Notes: generated by a model not told the origin, from the letters alone. 7,659 nucleotides of DNA from Geobacteraceae bacterium (GCA_012797715.1 JAAZOO010000457.1:1-7659), one strand, 5' to 3'. Shown: positions 1 through 6,614, counted from the first letter of the stretch. Numbers and translations: made by a program.

Positions 1-1
1 C

Positions 2-1333
2 AACCAGCGCATCATGAGCACCCCAAAACTCCTCGAGATCATCGGGCGCTTCAATCTCTACTCCGATATGAAGGCTTCCCGTACCACCGAGGAGATCGTG
101 GCGCGCATGCGCAAGGACACCAAGTTCGAGACCATCAGCGCCGATGTCATCGACCCGCGCACCGGCCGTCCCACGCCGGCAACCATCGCCTTCACGCTCT
201 CCTTTGAAGGAGAGAGCGCGGCTACGGTCCAGCAGGTGGCCAACGTGCTCGCTTCCCTCTATCTGGAAGAGAATCTGAAAGTCCGCGAGCAGCAGACCAG
301 CGGCACCTCCCAGTTCATGGAAAGCGAAATGAAAGAGGTGAAAAAGAAGCTGGATGAACTGGACGGCAGGATCGCCGCTTTCAAGCAGAGCAATATCAAC
401 TCCCTCCCCGAACTGGCGCAACTCAATTTCCAGGAGATGGATCGCGTCGACCGGGATATTGATCAGCTCAATGCACAGATCCGCTCTCTCCGCGAACGGG
501 AGGGGTACCTCCAGGCACAGCTCTCCAGCATCCCCACGGATTCCGCCAGTCAGGACAAGGCACGGCTCGCCGAGCTGCGCGTACAGCTGGGGAATCTGAG
601 GAGCCGCGTCTCCGAAGAGTATCCGGACGTGAAGAAGGTCAAGCAGGAAATCTCCGAACTGGAAAAGAGGATGCGTTCCGCGGGCTCCGATGATCTGGGA
701 ACAAAACCGGACAACCCGGCCTACATCAATCTCGCGGCCCAGCTCGCCAGCACGCGGAGCGAGATAGAATCGGTGAAAAGGCAGATAGCTTCCCTGGAGA
801 AGAAGAGGGGGGCATACAGCGGCAGGATCGCGGCAACTCCCCGGGTTGAAGAGGGGTACAAGGCCCTTGTCATCGAACGGACCGGCCTCCAGGCCAAGTA
901 TGACGACCTGTCCAAGAAGTTCATGGAAGCGCGGGTGGCCCACGGCCTGGAAAAGGAACAAAAAGGGGAAAAATTCACCATCATCGACGCGGCTCGCCTG
1001 CCGGAGAAGCCGTTCAGCCCCAACAAGCCGGCCATTATCCTTATCGGCCTCATCCTGGGCCTGGGCGCCGGAATCGGGACCGCATCGATCCGTGAATACA
1101 GCGACAATTCGGTGCGCAGCGTTGACTCTCTGGCACGCATCACCGGATACCCGGTGCTCGCCGCCATTCCCCTCATCACGACGGAGGAAGAGAAGAGCCG
1201 GGGGGGCAGCGCGGGGAGACGGATTGCCCTTGCCGCGATTGCCTGTATTTTCGGTGCCATCATCATGTTTCACTTCTTCGTCATGGATTTGGATATTGTC
1301 TGGGCAAAGCTGGCGCGGAGTCTCTCCGTCTGA
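2..1333 (+). CDS. Polysaccharide chain-length determinant (Wzz/GumC-type co-polymerase), 5' truncated
   Basis: Inner-membrane polysaccharide co-polymerase that would control polymer length and export together with the kinase encoded next. The frame is open from base 2, so the N-terminus (including the usual first membrane helix) lies outside the window. The ATG at 14 sits inside the protein and is not the start. Visible parts in order: an alpha/beta Wzz-like periplasmic segment (to about base 300); a long charged heptad-rich coiled-coil region (about 310-830); a conserved segment around YKALVIERTGLQAKYDDL; and a Pro-containing motif (PEKPFSPNKP) leading into a hydrophobic Gly-rich helix (about 1031-1084). 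A short cytoplasmic stretch follows, then a further hydrophobic segment (about 1223-1291) and a short tail. No kinase domain is fused; the kinase is a separate gene 15 nt downstream. It resembles the chain-length proteins of PEP-CTERM/exopolysaccharide loci. The family call is firm; the exact subfamily and polymer are not. Confidence 0.9.
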   Translation, partial: NQRIMSTPKLLEIIGRFNLYSDMKASRTTEEIVARMRKDTKFETISADVIDPRTGRPTPATIAFTLSFEGESAATVQQVANVLASLYLEENLKVREQQTSGTSQFMESEMKEVKKKLDELDGRIAAFKQSNINSLPELAQLNFQEMDRVDRDIDQLNAQIRSLREREGYLQAQLSSIPTDSASQDKARLAELRVQLGNLRSRVSEEYPDVKKVKQEISELEKRMRSAGSDDLGTKPDNPAYINLAAQLASTRSEIESVKRQIASLEKKRGAYSGRIAATPRVEEGYKALVIERTGLQAKYDDLSKKFMEARVAHGLEKEQKGEKFTIIDAARLPEKPFSPNKPAIILIGLILGLGAGIGTASIREYSDNSVRSVDSLARITGYPVLAAIPLITTEEEKSRGGSAGRRIALAAIACIFGAIIMFHFFVMDLDIVWAKLARSLSV

Positions 1334-1340
1334 AAAGGAG
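1333..1340 (+). promoter_or_regulatory. Strong Shine-Dalgarno for the tyrosine kinase
   Basis: AAAAGGAG lies 8 nt before the ATG at 1349 and directly follows the stop codon of the co-polymerase gene (1331-1333). The site fixes the kinase start and suggests the two genes are co-transcribed. Confidence 0.75.
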
Positions 1341-1348
1341 TTCGAATC

Positions 1349-2380
1349 ATGATCAAGGTCAGAAAAAGGATTGGTAACGACGGGGGAGGTGGGGAAGATC
1401 AGCGTCCGGAAACGGTTGACCCTGTTTCCGTGCCTGTGGAGGCTGGGGCGGCTCCACCCCATGCCCATATCGTTCTTCCTGACCCATCCCCGGCCGCGGA
1501 TCCCGTTCCGGCAGCGGATGGCTCGGAAAAAAAGCGCCGCTTCGATTTCTTTCCGAAACTCTCAAAGCGGCCCGTTTCCGTGCCCGACGGGGAACCCTCT
1601 CCCCAGCCGTCCCTGGAGCATCAGGATGTCAAGCCCAGGAGCGGCTGGGTCTCCCCCACCTATTCGGTGTCCCGCAAGGTCACCCTGGACCCGGCGGCGC
1701 TCCGCGCCAACCGCTGCATCCTGCACCGTCCCCAGGATTCGGTGGAGGTGGACGCCTATCGCGTGCTCAGGACCAAGATTCTCCATGCGTGCAAGGAGCG
1801 GGGCGGCAATACCATCATGGTCACGAGCGCGGTTTCGGGGGAGGGGAAGACCCTCACTGCCGTGAATATCGCCGTTACCCTGGCCAAAGAGTTCCAGCAG
1901 ACCGTTCTGCTGGTGGACTGCGACCTGCGCCGTCAGTCGGTTCATCGCTATCTGGGGTACGAGAGCAACACCGGGCTCATCGATTACCTTCTCAACGACA
2001 CCCCGGTTCCGGAGCTCATGACGTGGCCCGGCATCGAAAAACTGACGGTCATATCCGGCGGCCGCTCCATCTCGGGGGGGAGTGAGCTGCTCGGCTCAAC
2101 GAGAATGAAGGAGCTGGTGGAGGACATGAAGACACGCTACCCCGAACGGTATATCATTTTCGACGCGCCCCCCCTTCTGGCGGGAGCGGACGCCCTGGCC
2201 TTCGTGCCGCTGGTGGACCATGTGGTGGTGGTGGTGCGGGAAGGCGCGACCTCGGCGGACGACGTAAATCGTGCTATGAAACTGGTCCCGCCCGGCAAGG
2301 TCCTCGGTCTGGTCCTCAACGGCCAGAAGGAACTTTCCCACATGGTGGCGTACTCCCTGAACCGCGGCTATTCCGCGTGA
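1349..2380 (+). CDS. Bacterial tyrosine kinase (BY-kinase, CpsD/CapB type) of exopolysaccharide locus
   Basis: Cytoplasmic P-loop tyrosine autokinase expected to partner the upstream co-polymerase; cycles of autophosphorylation tune polymer length and export. The 343-residue product has a Pro/Ala-rich, probably disordered N-terminus (about 1-95). Next comes a segment around PTYSVSRKVTLDP (103-115) and a helix with DAYRVLRT (135-142), which matches the oligomerisation motif ExxRxxR with Asp replacing Glu. The three ATP-site motifs are intact: Walker A SAVSGEGKT (160-168), Walker A' VLLVDCDLRR (186-195) and Walker B YIIFDAPPLL (268-277). The C-terminal tail has only two tyrosines (335 and 341), fewer than the Tyr-rich tails of classical members. 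It resembles the tyrosine autokinases of PEP-CTERM/exopolysaccharide loci. A MinD/ParA-type ATPase is the structural relative, but the paired co-polymerase and the Walker A' motif argue for a BY-kinase. Confidence 0.9.
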   Translation: MIKVRKRIGNDGGGGEDQRPETVDPVSVPVEAGAAPPHAHIVLPDPSPAADPVPAADGSEKKRRFDFFPKLSKRPVSVPDGEPSPQPSLEHQDVKPRSGWVSPTYSVSRKVTLDPAALRANRCILHRPQDSVEVDAYRVLRTKILHACKERGGNTIMVTSAVSGEGKTLTAVNIAVTLAKEFQQTVLLVDCDLRRQSVHRYLGYESNTGLIDYLLNDTPVPELMTWPGIEKLTVISGGRSISGGSELLGSTRMKELVEDMKTRYPERYIIFDAPPLLAGADALAFVPLVDHVVVVVREGATSADDVNRAMKLVPPGKVLGLVLNGQKELSHMVAYSLNRGYSA

Positions 2381-2482
2381 CGCAGGGCCGTACCCCGGGA
2401 ACGACGGCTCCGGTTTCCGCCGCTGTCGCCGTGAAGCCGTTCCGGCCGTTCCACCTGCACCATCCGCTCCGCAAGGTTCATC
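2381..2482 (+). other. Intergenic gap between kinase and GspF/PilC-like gene
   Basis: This gap of 102 nt has no supported gene. It is GC-rich and can form a weak stem (ACGGC at 2404-2408 with GCCGT at 2428-2432). It contains TCCGGTTTCC (2409-2418), a string that recurs in the other two gaps of this window. No T-tract follows any stem, so a rho-independent terminator is not supported, and no clear -35/-10 or sigma-54 site was seen. A modest AAGG (2473-2476) serves as the ribosome binding site for the ATG at 2483. Confidence 0.5.
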
Positions 2483-3691
2483 ATGCCGGTGTATATCTGT
2501 AAACTGGGCACTTCGGACGGCCGGATCCTTTCCAGGGAATATGAAGGGACCGGGAGTTCAACTCTCAGGAAGAGGCTGGAGGAGCAGGGGTACCACGTCT
2601 TTTCCGTCAGGAGACGGCCCTTTTCCTTTCTGCGCGGCGGCCCCTTCGGCCGTTCCCGGGTTTCGAAACGCTCCCAGCTCCTCTTCAATCAGGAGCTGCT
2701 GACGCTCATCAAGGCAGGGATGCCCATTCTCCCGGTGATTGACACCATCCTGGAAGGGAGTGGGAAGGGGCCCATTGCCGATGCCCTTGCACGTATCAGG
2801 GAGGACATCAAGGGCGGAGATTCCCTGTCCACTGCCCTGGAAAGGCAGGGGGATGTCTTTCCCCCCCTGTATGTCGCTTCCGTCAGGGCGGGAGAGCGGA
2901 CCGGAGACCTGCCGGTAACCATTGAGCGGTATATCGGCTACCTGAAGAAGATCGAAGGTATACGCAAAAAGTTCGTTTCCGCGCTGTTCTATCCCTGCAT
3001 TCTCGCCGTCGTTTCCGTTCTTGCCGTCGGCATCCTGCTGCTGTATGTCGTGCCGATCCTCAGTCAGGTATTTCTCGACTCCGGCGCGGCTCTGCCGCTC
3101 CCGACACGGGTGCTCATCACCGTCACATCCCTGCTGCGGCGATTTTTTCCGGTCGTGGTGCTCCTTGCGGGAGCGGGATGTATTGCCTTCCGTTACTGGT
3201 CGTCGGGAGAAACGGGACGCCCCATGGTCCATCGCTTCCTGGTCACCGCACCGTATTTCGGGGCCATCCTGCGTGATTACGCCCTGGCCGGTTATTTCCG
3301 CACCGTCGCGAACCTTCTGGGGAGCGGCGTCACCGTGGTTGAAGCTCTGCGCATGGCCCTTGGCACCCTCGGCAATGTATACATGGAAGGGCGTTTCGCC
3401 CAAGCGATAGGGGGTATCGAAGCGGGAGGGCGCCTGTCCTCGGCGCTTTCCGGGACAGGTCACCTCCCTCCCATGGCAGTCCGCATGCTGGGTGTGGGGG
3501 AGTCGAGCGGCGCCCTGGAAGAGATGCTGGCGAATATTTCCGACTACCTGGAGGAAACGCTGGAAGAGCGCCTGCAGGTTCTGACCGCCGCGGCCGAGCC
3601 TGCCATTATGGTGGCCATGGGCCTGGTCATCGGACTCATTATCGTGGCCATGTACCTCCCCATCTTCCAGCTGGCCGGCGCCATGGGGTAG
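2483..3691 (+). CDS. GspF/PilC-family inner-membrane platform protein
   Basis: Polytopic inner-membrane protein that forms the assembly platform of T2SS/T4P machines and couples the cytoplasmic ATPase to pseudopilin or pilin assembly. The 402-residue length is normal for the family. The N-terminal cytoplasmic arm (1-60) starts MPVYICKLGTSDGR and includes LRKRLEEQGYHVFSVR, both typical. Two T2SSF domains follow: the first from about 67 (LFNQELLTLIKAGMP) with its signature AGERTGDL (136-143), the second from about 266 (YFRTVANLLGSGVTVVEAL) with GVGESSGAL (337-345). Membrane segments lie at about 166-193, 209-237 and 373-397. The start is supported by family alignment from residue 1. It lies 102 nt after the kinase, and no ATPase gene (GspE/PilB) precedes it, although E and F are often adjacent in T2SS and T4P loci. 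Sequence alone does not separate GspF from PilC or MshG. Confidence 0.94.
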   Translation: MPVYICKLGTSDGRILSREYEGTGSSTLRKRLEEQGYHVFSVRRRPFSFLRGGPFGRSRVSKRSQLLFNQELLTLIKAGMPILPVIDTILEGSGKGPIADALARIREDIKGGDSLSTALERQGDVFPPLYVASVRAGERTGDLPVTIERYIGYLKKIEGIRKKFVSALFYPCILAVVSVLAVGILLLYVVPILSQVFLDSGAALPLPTRVLITVTSLLRRFFPVVVLLAGAGCIAFRYWSSGETGRPMVHRFLVTAPYFGAILRDYALAGYFRTVANLLGSGVTVVEALRMALGTLGNVYMEGRFAQAIGGIEAGGRLSSALSGTGHLPPMAVRMLGVGESSGALEEMLANISDYLEETLEERLQVLTAAAEPAIMVAMGLVIGLIIVAMYLPIFQLAGAMG

Positions 3692-3701
3692 GGACTCTCC
3701 C

Positions 3702-3722
3702 GGACCGGAGGGTTTCCGGCCC
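3702..3722 (+). other. Stem-loop just after the GspF/PilC-like gene
   Basis: CCGGA (3705-3709) pairs with TCCGG (3715-3719) around loop GGGTT. Two further G-C pairs lie beyond an A-C mismatch. It sits 13 nt after the stop codon, but no run of T follows, so it could protect the 3' end or pause polymerase rather than act as an intrinsic terminator. Chance formation in GC-rich DNA is possible. Confidence 0.35.
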
Positions 3723-3960
3723 TGCCGCGTCACTGCAGCGCAGCCCGGTGGGATCCCTGCGACGGTGCCGGATTGGATGAACCCGGATGCGGCAGTCGGG
3801 GGCATGCTCCGATCGCTTTGCCCCCTGTTTCCGCTCTTCTCCGCCCGGTTCGCCTTAGCCACATACCCGTGGGGTTCGGGCAGTACCGGCTGCGGCGGCT
3901 CCGTTTCGCAAAGGGCAGCAACGAAATACGACAGAGTCCCTCGTTACGGATACCTTGAGC

Positions 3961-3979
3961 TTCCGGTTTCGGGATGGAA
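3961..3979 (+). repeat. Shared leader element, copy 1 (before PilM-like gene)
   Basis: TTCCGGTTTCGGGATGGAA ends 4 nt before the ribosome binding site of the PilM-like gene. Copy 2 (6669-6686) differs by one substitution and a one-base gap and sits in the same place ahead of the secretin gene. This copy can fold TTCCG with TGGAA (one G-T pair) around a 9-nt loop. Function unknown; a protein operator or an RNA element are both possible. Confidence 0.4.
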
Positions 3980-3983
3980 CAGT

Positions 3984-3989
3984 GAGGTG
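3984..3989 (+). promoter_or_regulatory. Shine-Dalgarno choosing the PilM-like start
   Basis: GAGGTG lies 3 nt before the ATG at 3993 (5 nt counting from the GAGG core). The reading frame is open further upstream, with a GTG at 3765 and an ATG at 3777. This site and the family-typical MGLFSR N-terminus decide the start. Confidence 0.6.
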
Positions 3990-3992
3990 CCA

Positions 3993-4922
3993 ATGGGTCT
4001 TTTTTCACGAACATCACTGGGCATATCCTTTGATTCATGGGGGGTGCGGTGTGCCCGGGTGACCGGCCCGCCTTCCGCGCCGCGCCTCGAAACCCTTGTC
4101 CACCGGCCGATCCCTTCCGGGGCGGTGCGCTTCTCCCTGCGGGAGCCCAATATCGTCCACGGAGAGGCTGTGACCGGTGCGCTGCGGGAGGCGTGCGCCG
4201 ACCTGGGGGGGTGTGGTTCGCGGATTTTCCTCACGTTGCCCCACGGCGCGGGCCGGGTGATGCTGCTGGATGTGGAGGAAGAGTTCAGGGGGAAGGCGGA
4301 AGGCCTCCCTATCCTGCGGTGGAAACTGGGGAAGAAACTCGCCTGTGACGGAGAGGAGCTGCGCATCGACTTCCAGCAGATTGGGGAGCGTCGGGGTGGG
4401 TATGCAACGGTCCTGGCAGTCGTTGCCTTCCGCCGGGTCATCGAACAGTACGAAGAGGTGCTGGAGGGCGCACAGGCGCCTCCGGCCCGCATAGATTTCG
4501 ACTGCTTCAATCTCTGCCGCCTGTTCGAGAGCCGCCTGGATTGCCGGGATTCCGCTGCCCTCCTGTTCTGCCTGGACACCAGTCTGGGGGTGATGGTGTT
4601 TTCCAGGGGGGTCCCCGTGTTCCTGCGGGTGCGGGAGCGGCGCGGAGAACAGCCGCGCGACCCGTTTTTCCATACGGAGCTGAGCCGGTCGTACCGTGCC
4701 TTCCGCGACCGATTTCCGGACCATGCCCTGTCATCGGTGCTGTGCGTTGTCTCCCCCGCAGAGGCGCAGGATGTGCTCCCCCTTGCCCGCGGGGTCATGG
4801 GATGCGAACCGGTGATGCTGCAGGCAGCGGACGCGGTGAATTCAGCGGACGGCTCCCCCCTGGGCAGGGAGCGGCTCTTTCCCTTCTCCGCCACCATCGG
4901 CGCTGCTCTGCGGGGGTTCTGA
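3993..4922 (+). CDS. PilM-like / GspL cytoplasmic-domain-like actin-fold protein
   Basis: Probable cytoplasmic actin-fold component of the T4P/T2SS inner-membrane alignment complex, where PilM (or the cytoplasmic part of GspL) docks onto PilN and contacts the ATPase. The 309-residue product begins MGLFSRTSLGIS, matching the PilM start, and ends FSATIGAALRGF, matching the PilM C-terminal pattern around GLALR. Between them is a strand-rich repeat, FCLDTSLGVMVFSRGVPVF (192-210), corresponding to the second phosphate loop. At the first phosphate loop it reads GISFDSWGVR (10-19), where PilM has GIDIGSxSVK, so the Asp/Gly/Ser signature is largely lost. The protein is shorter than typical PilM (about 350). 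The stop overlaps the PilN-like start by one base (TGATG), implying coupled translation. Primary similarity is weak, so the call rests on both termini plus gene order. Confidence 0.75.
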   Translation: MGLFSRTSLGISFDSWGVRCARVTGPPSAPRLETLVHRPIPSGAVRFSLREPNIVHGEAVTGALREACADLGGCGSRIFLTLPHGAGRVMLLDVEEEFRGKAEGLPILRWKLGKKLACDGEELRIDFQQIGERRGGYATVLAVVAFRRVIEQYEEVLEGAQAPPARIDFDCFNLCRLFESRLDCRDSAALLFCLDTSLGVMVFSRGVPVFLRVRERRGEQPRDPFFHTELSRSYRAFRDRFPDHALSSVLCVVSPAEAQDVLPLARGVMGCEPVMLQAADAVNSADGSPLGRERLFPFSATIGAALRGF

Positions 4923-5461
4923 TGCGATTCACCATTGATCTCGCCGATGGCAGCCGTCGCGGGCTGATGCGCATGGGCAGGGTGACCCTTGCCGTTACCG
5001 TCTTCCTTTCCGCGACCTTGGTATGGAACGGGATGCGCTGCGCCTCCACTCTGGGCGAGGTGAAAAGGGTGCGGCAGGATATCGCCGAACTGAAAAAGCG
5101 GGCGCACGGCAGGCCTGCGCCCGTCTCGGAGCCGGAACGGTCTTTCCTCATGGCCGAGACCGCATTTTTCAACGACATTATTGAACGGAGGGCCTTCAAC
5201 TGGCTGGGGCTCCTGGAACAGGTGGAGATGGCCACGCCGGAGGGCATCTGGCTTTCATCCCTGGCTCCGGACAGGAAAACGGGGGCTGTCAGGGTAGAAG
5301 GATTGGCGCGGGATTTCAGCTCGGTACGGGCGTACCTGGAGAAGCTGGAGGATTCCGGTCGGTTCACGGATGTTCTCCTGGTTTCCCACGAGAAGAAGAC
5401 CCTGTGGGAACAGGCAGGCGGCATACGTTTCTCCGTGACGTTCCGGGAGCGCAGGATATGA
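4922..5461 (+). CDS. PilN-like bitopic membrane protein (GspL C-terminal-domain-like)
   Basis: Predicted inner-membrane protein linking the cytoplasmic PilM-like protein to the periplasmic PilO/GspC-like partners. The 179 residues comprise a short cytoplasmic peptide (MRFTIDLADGSRR, 1-13), one membrane helix (about 20-38), a short coiled coil (about 42-62) and a ferredoxin-like periplasmic domain. The family pattern FFNDIIERRAFNWLGLLEQV (82-101) is followed by TPEGIWLSSLAP (105-116), as in PilN. The canonical PilN N-terminal peptide INLLP, which inserts into PilM, is replaced by TIDLA. The ATG at 4922 was chosen because it overlaps the preceding stop and gives the family N-terminus. The open frame reaches further upstream (to 4541), but that part is a shadow of the PilM-like gene. 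The 3' end overlaps the next gene by 4 nt (ATGA). Confidence 0.82.
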   Translation: MRFTIDLADGSRRGLMRMGRVTLAVTVFLSATLVWNGMRCASTLGEVKRVRQDIAELKKRAHGRPAPVSEPERSFLMAETAFFNDIIERRAFNWLGLLEQVEMATPEGIWLSSLAPDRKTGAVRVEGLARDFSSVRAYLEKLEDSGRFTDVLLVSHEKKTLWEQAGGIRFSVTFRERRI

Positions 5462-6003
5462 AGGGGGTCTTTCTCGACTGGATTGCGGCCCACCCCTTCC
5501 GGGCGTGGCTCATGGTGATTCTGCTCGTTGCGAACCTCGTCCTGGCGGCTGTTGCGACGGTGCTCCAGGCGCCCGAGCTTGACAGGCTCCGTGACGAGCG
5601 GAGGGAGCTGACGGCACGGAGCGATCCCGCGGGGGGGGACGGCTTGGCGCGTTCCCTGGCGGACAGGCGCAAGGACCTGGATACGCTGCGGGAGATGATT
5701 CCCGCGAAACGGGATTTCCCGGCGCTTCTGGAAGAGATTCTGGAGTCCGCTTCATCGTGCGGGGTGGTCCTGGGGCCGGTTTCCTACAAAGCCGCTGTTC
5801 TCAAGGAGAGAAAACTGCTGGCCTACGAGCTTTCCCTGTCCGTGAGCGGACGGTACGGCGGGGTCAAGGCGTTTCTTTTCGACCTTCAGATGCTGGAAGG
5901 ATTGGCGACCGTCGACGGCCTGACCCTGACGGCCGGAGACCCCTATGCGGAGAAGGTCGCCATGGATGCGCGGCTTACGGTGTACCTGCGGGAGGATGCA
6001 TGA
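5458..6003 (+). CDS. PilO/GspM-like bitopic membrane protein
   Basis: Inner-membrane alignment-complex protein expected to dimerise with the PilN-like product in the periplasm. The 181 residues contain a short cytoplasmic end, one strong membrane helix (about 16-37, WLMVILLVANLVLAAVATVL), a charged coiled coil (about 40-85) and a small alpha/beta domain from about 86. That domain starts with RDFPALLEEI and includes the PilO-like segments YELSLSVSGRYGGVKAFLFD (123-142) and VDGLTLTAGD (152-161). The start at 5458 overlaps the preceding stop as ATGA, with GGAG at 5446-5449 as ribosome binding site; an in-frame upstream ATG (5404) would lie deep in the PilN-like gene. Domain order and position after PilN support PilO; the GspM fold is equivalent, so T4P versus T2SS cannot be settled from this gene. 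Confidence 0.85.
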   Translation: MKGVFLDWIAAHPFRAWLMVILLVANLVLAAVATVLQAPELDRLRDERRELTARSDPAGGDGLARSLADRRKDLDTLREMIPAKRDFPALLEEILESASSCGVVLGPVSYKAAVLKERKLLAYELSLSVSGRYGGVKAFLFDLQMLEGLATVDGLTLTAGDPYAEKVAMDARLTVYLREDA

Positions 6004-6614
6004 AACGGAAGAGGATGGTTCTTGCTGTGTTGCTGCTGGTCTTTGCGGCGTCAGGGGCGTGGTGCATCCACGCCTATCCGAAGCCCGGGACCGTGGACAG
6101 GCTGAAATTCGCGCCCGGTTCCACGGCGAAGGGTGAAGGGCATCGGTCATCCCCCGGGCGGGAAGGCCCCGGTGCGGGAGCTCCGGAGAGCCTGAAACTG
6201 GACGTATACGAGGGCCACCAGCCTGTTTTCAGCGGCTACCGGCGCAACCCCTTTCAGCCCCTGTTCCTTGACCGGGAAACTTTTCTGGCCCGCCAGGCGG
6301 CAGCTGCGGCGGAACGGGCGCGCAGGGCGGCTCCGCCTCCCCCTCCGGTGAAACCGGCCGCCGTTCCTTCTCCGGCCCAGAGAGAGCTTGCCTCCTTCCG
6401 GTTTCACGGTCTGCTGGAAAAGGAGGGAAGCAAAGTCGTCTTTCTTGCGCGGGGAGACGACATCCTTCTGGTGAAAGAGGGCGATACCGTTGCCGGCCGC
6501 TTCCTGGCAGCGGCACTCACCGATGGGGTGCTGGTCCTGCGTGCCGCCGACACCGGCGATGAGCTTGTCGTGCCCCTGGAAGAGGGAAGGGAGCGGCACG
6601 GTTCACGACGGTAA
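6000..6614 (+). CDS. GspC/PilP-like periplasmic HR-domain protein
   Basis: Predicted inner-membrane-anchored connector that touches the secretin N-terminal domains from the periplasm. The 204 residues begin with a positive KRKR end and one hydrophobic helix (about 6-22). A low-complexity linker follows, then the motif GYRRNPFQPL (79-88), which corresponds to the RDPFxP motif of PilP and GspC. Next is an Ala/Pro-rich stretch (100-125) and a beta-rich HR domain (about 129-194: FRFHGLLEKEGSKVVFLARG ... GDTVAGRF ... ELVVPLEEG). The helix ends in GAWC; Trp at -1 does not fit a lipobox. It is therefore more like the membrane-anchored GspC than lipoprotein PilP, but it lacks the C-terminal PDZ or coiled coil of classical GspC. 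It overlaps the PilO-like gene by ATGA, and GGAGG (5991-5995) is a good ribosome binding site. Confidence 0.82.
   Translation: MKRKRMVLAVLLLVFAASGAWCIHAYPKPGTVDRLKFAPGSTAKGEGHRSSPGREGPGAGAPESLKLDVYEGHQPVFSGYRRNPFQPLFLDRETFLARQAAAAAERARRAAPPPPPVKPAAVPSPAQRELASFRFHGLLEKEGSKVVFLARGDDILLVKEGDTVAGRFLAAALTDGVLVLRAADTGDELVVPLEEGRERHGSRR

Larger units (their letters stand above)
3692..3992 (+). other. 301-nt non-coding gap within the secretion operon
   Basis: No gene supported here. A + frame stays open and could extend the next protein upstream to a GTG at 3765, but its translation has no family-like composition and no ribosome binding site. The region offers several modest stem-loops: 3702-3722; CGCAG at 3739-3743 with CTGCG at 3757-3761; TGCCG at 3766-3770 with CGGCA at 3790-3794; and CGGGG at 3797-3801 with CTCCG at 3807-3811. 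It also has the perfect palindrome GGGATCCC (3750-3757). Its last 30 nt hold a block shared with the leader of the secretin gene. I see no confident promoter, riboswitch core or terminator. The gap stands out because the following four genes overlap one another; it is a plausible place for an internal promoter or a leader RNA. Confidence 0.5.

Noticed and set aside
14..16. ATG at 14 as the true start of the co-polymerase
   Set aside because: The frame is open to the window edge, no ribosome binding site is present, and the expected first membrane helix is missing, so the gene is truncated by the window.
3702..3722. Rho-independent terminator after the GspF/PilC-like gene
   Set aside because: The stem is short with a mismatch and no T-run follows.
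3750..3757. GGGATCCC palindrome as a regulator operator
   Set aside because: An 8-bp palindrome is too short and too common in GC-rich DNA to support on its own.
2558..3862. 434-codon open frame on the minus strand opposite the GspF/PilC-like gene
   Set aside because: The + strand frame has clear family signatures. The minus frame has low-complexity Gly/Gln/His/Arg-rich translation and no recognisable domain, as expected from GC-rich antisense.
3765..3992. Upstream extension of the PilM-like protein to a GTG at 3765
   Set aside because: No ribosome binding site, no family resemblance in the added 76 residues; the MGLFSR start at 3993 fits PilM and has GAGG upstream.
3692..3992. Cyclic-dinucleotide (GEMM) riboswitch in the large gap
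   Set aside because: A string CGCAAAGGGC near 3907-3916 recalled the GEMM core, but the required second GCAAAGCC-type element and the tetraloop/receptor layout are not seen.
3944..5107. 387-codon minus-strand open frame opposite the PilM/PilN-like genes
   Set aside because: Translation is Arg/Ser/Pro-rich with no domain; it spans two well-supported + genes and is a codon-bias shadow.
6060..6070. Lipobox in the GspC/PilP-like protein (GAWC)
   Set aside because: Trp at -1 and Gly at -3 do not fit the lipobox; a membrane anchor is more likely.
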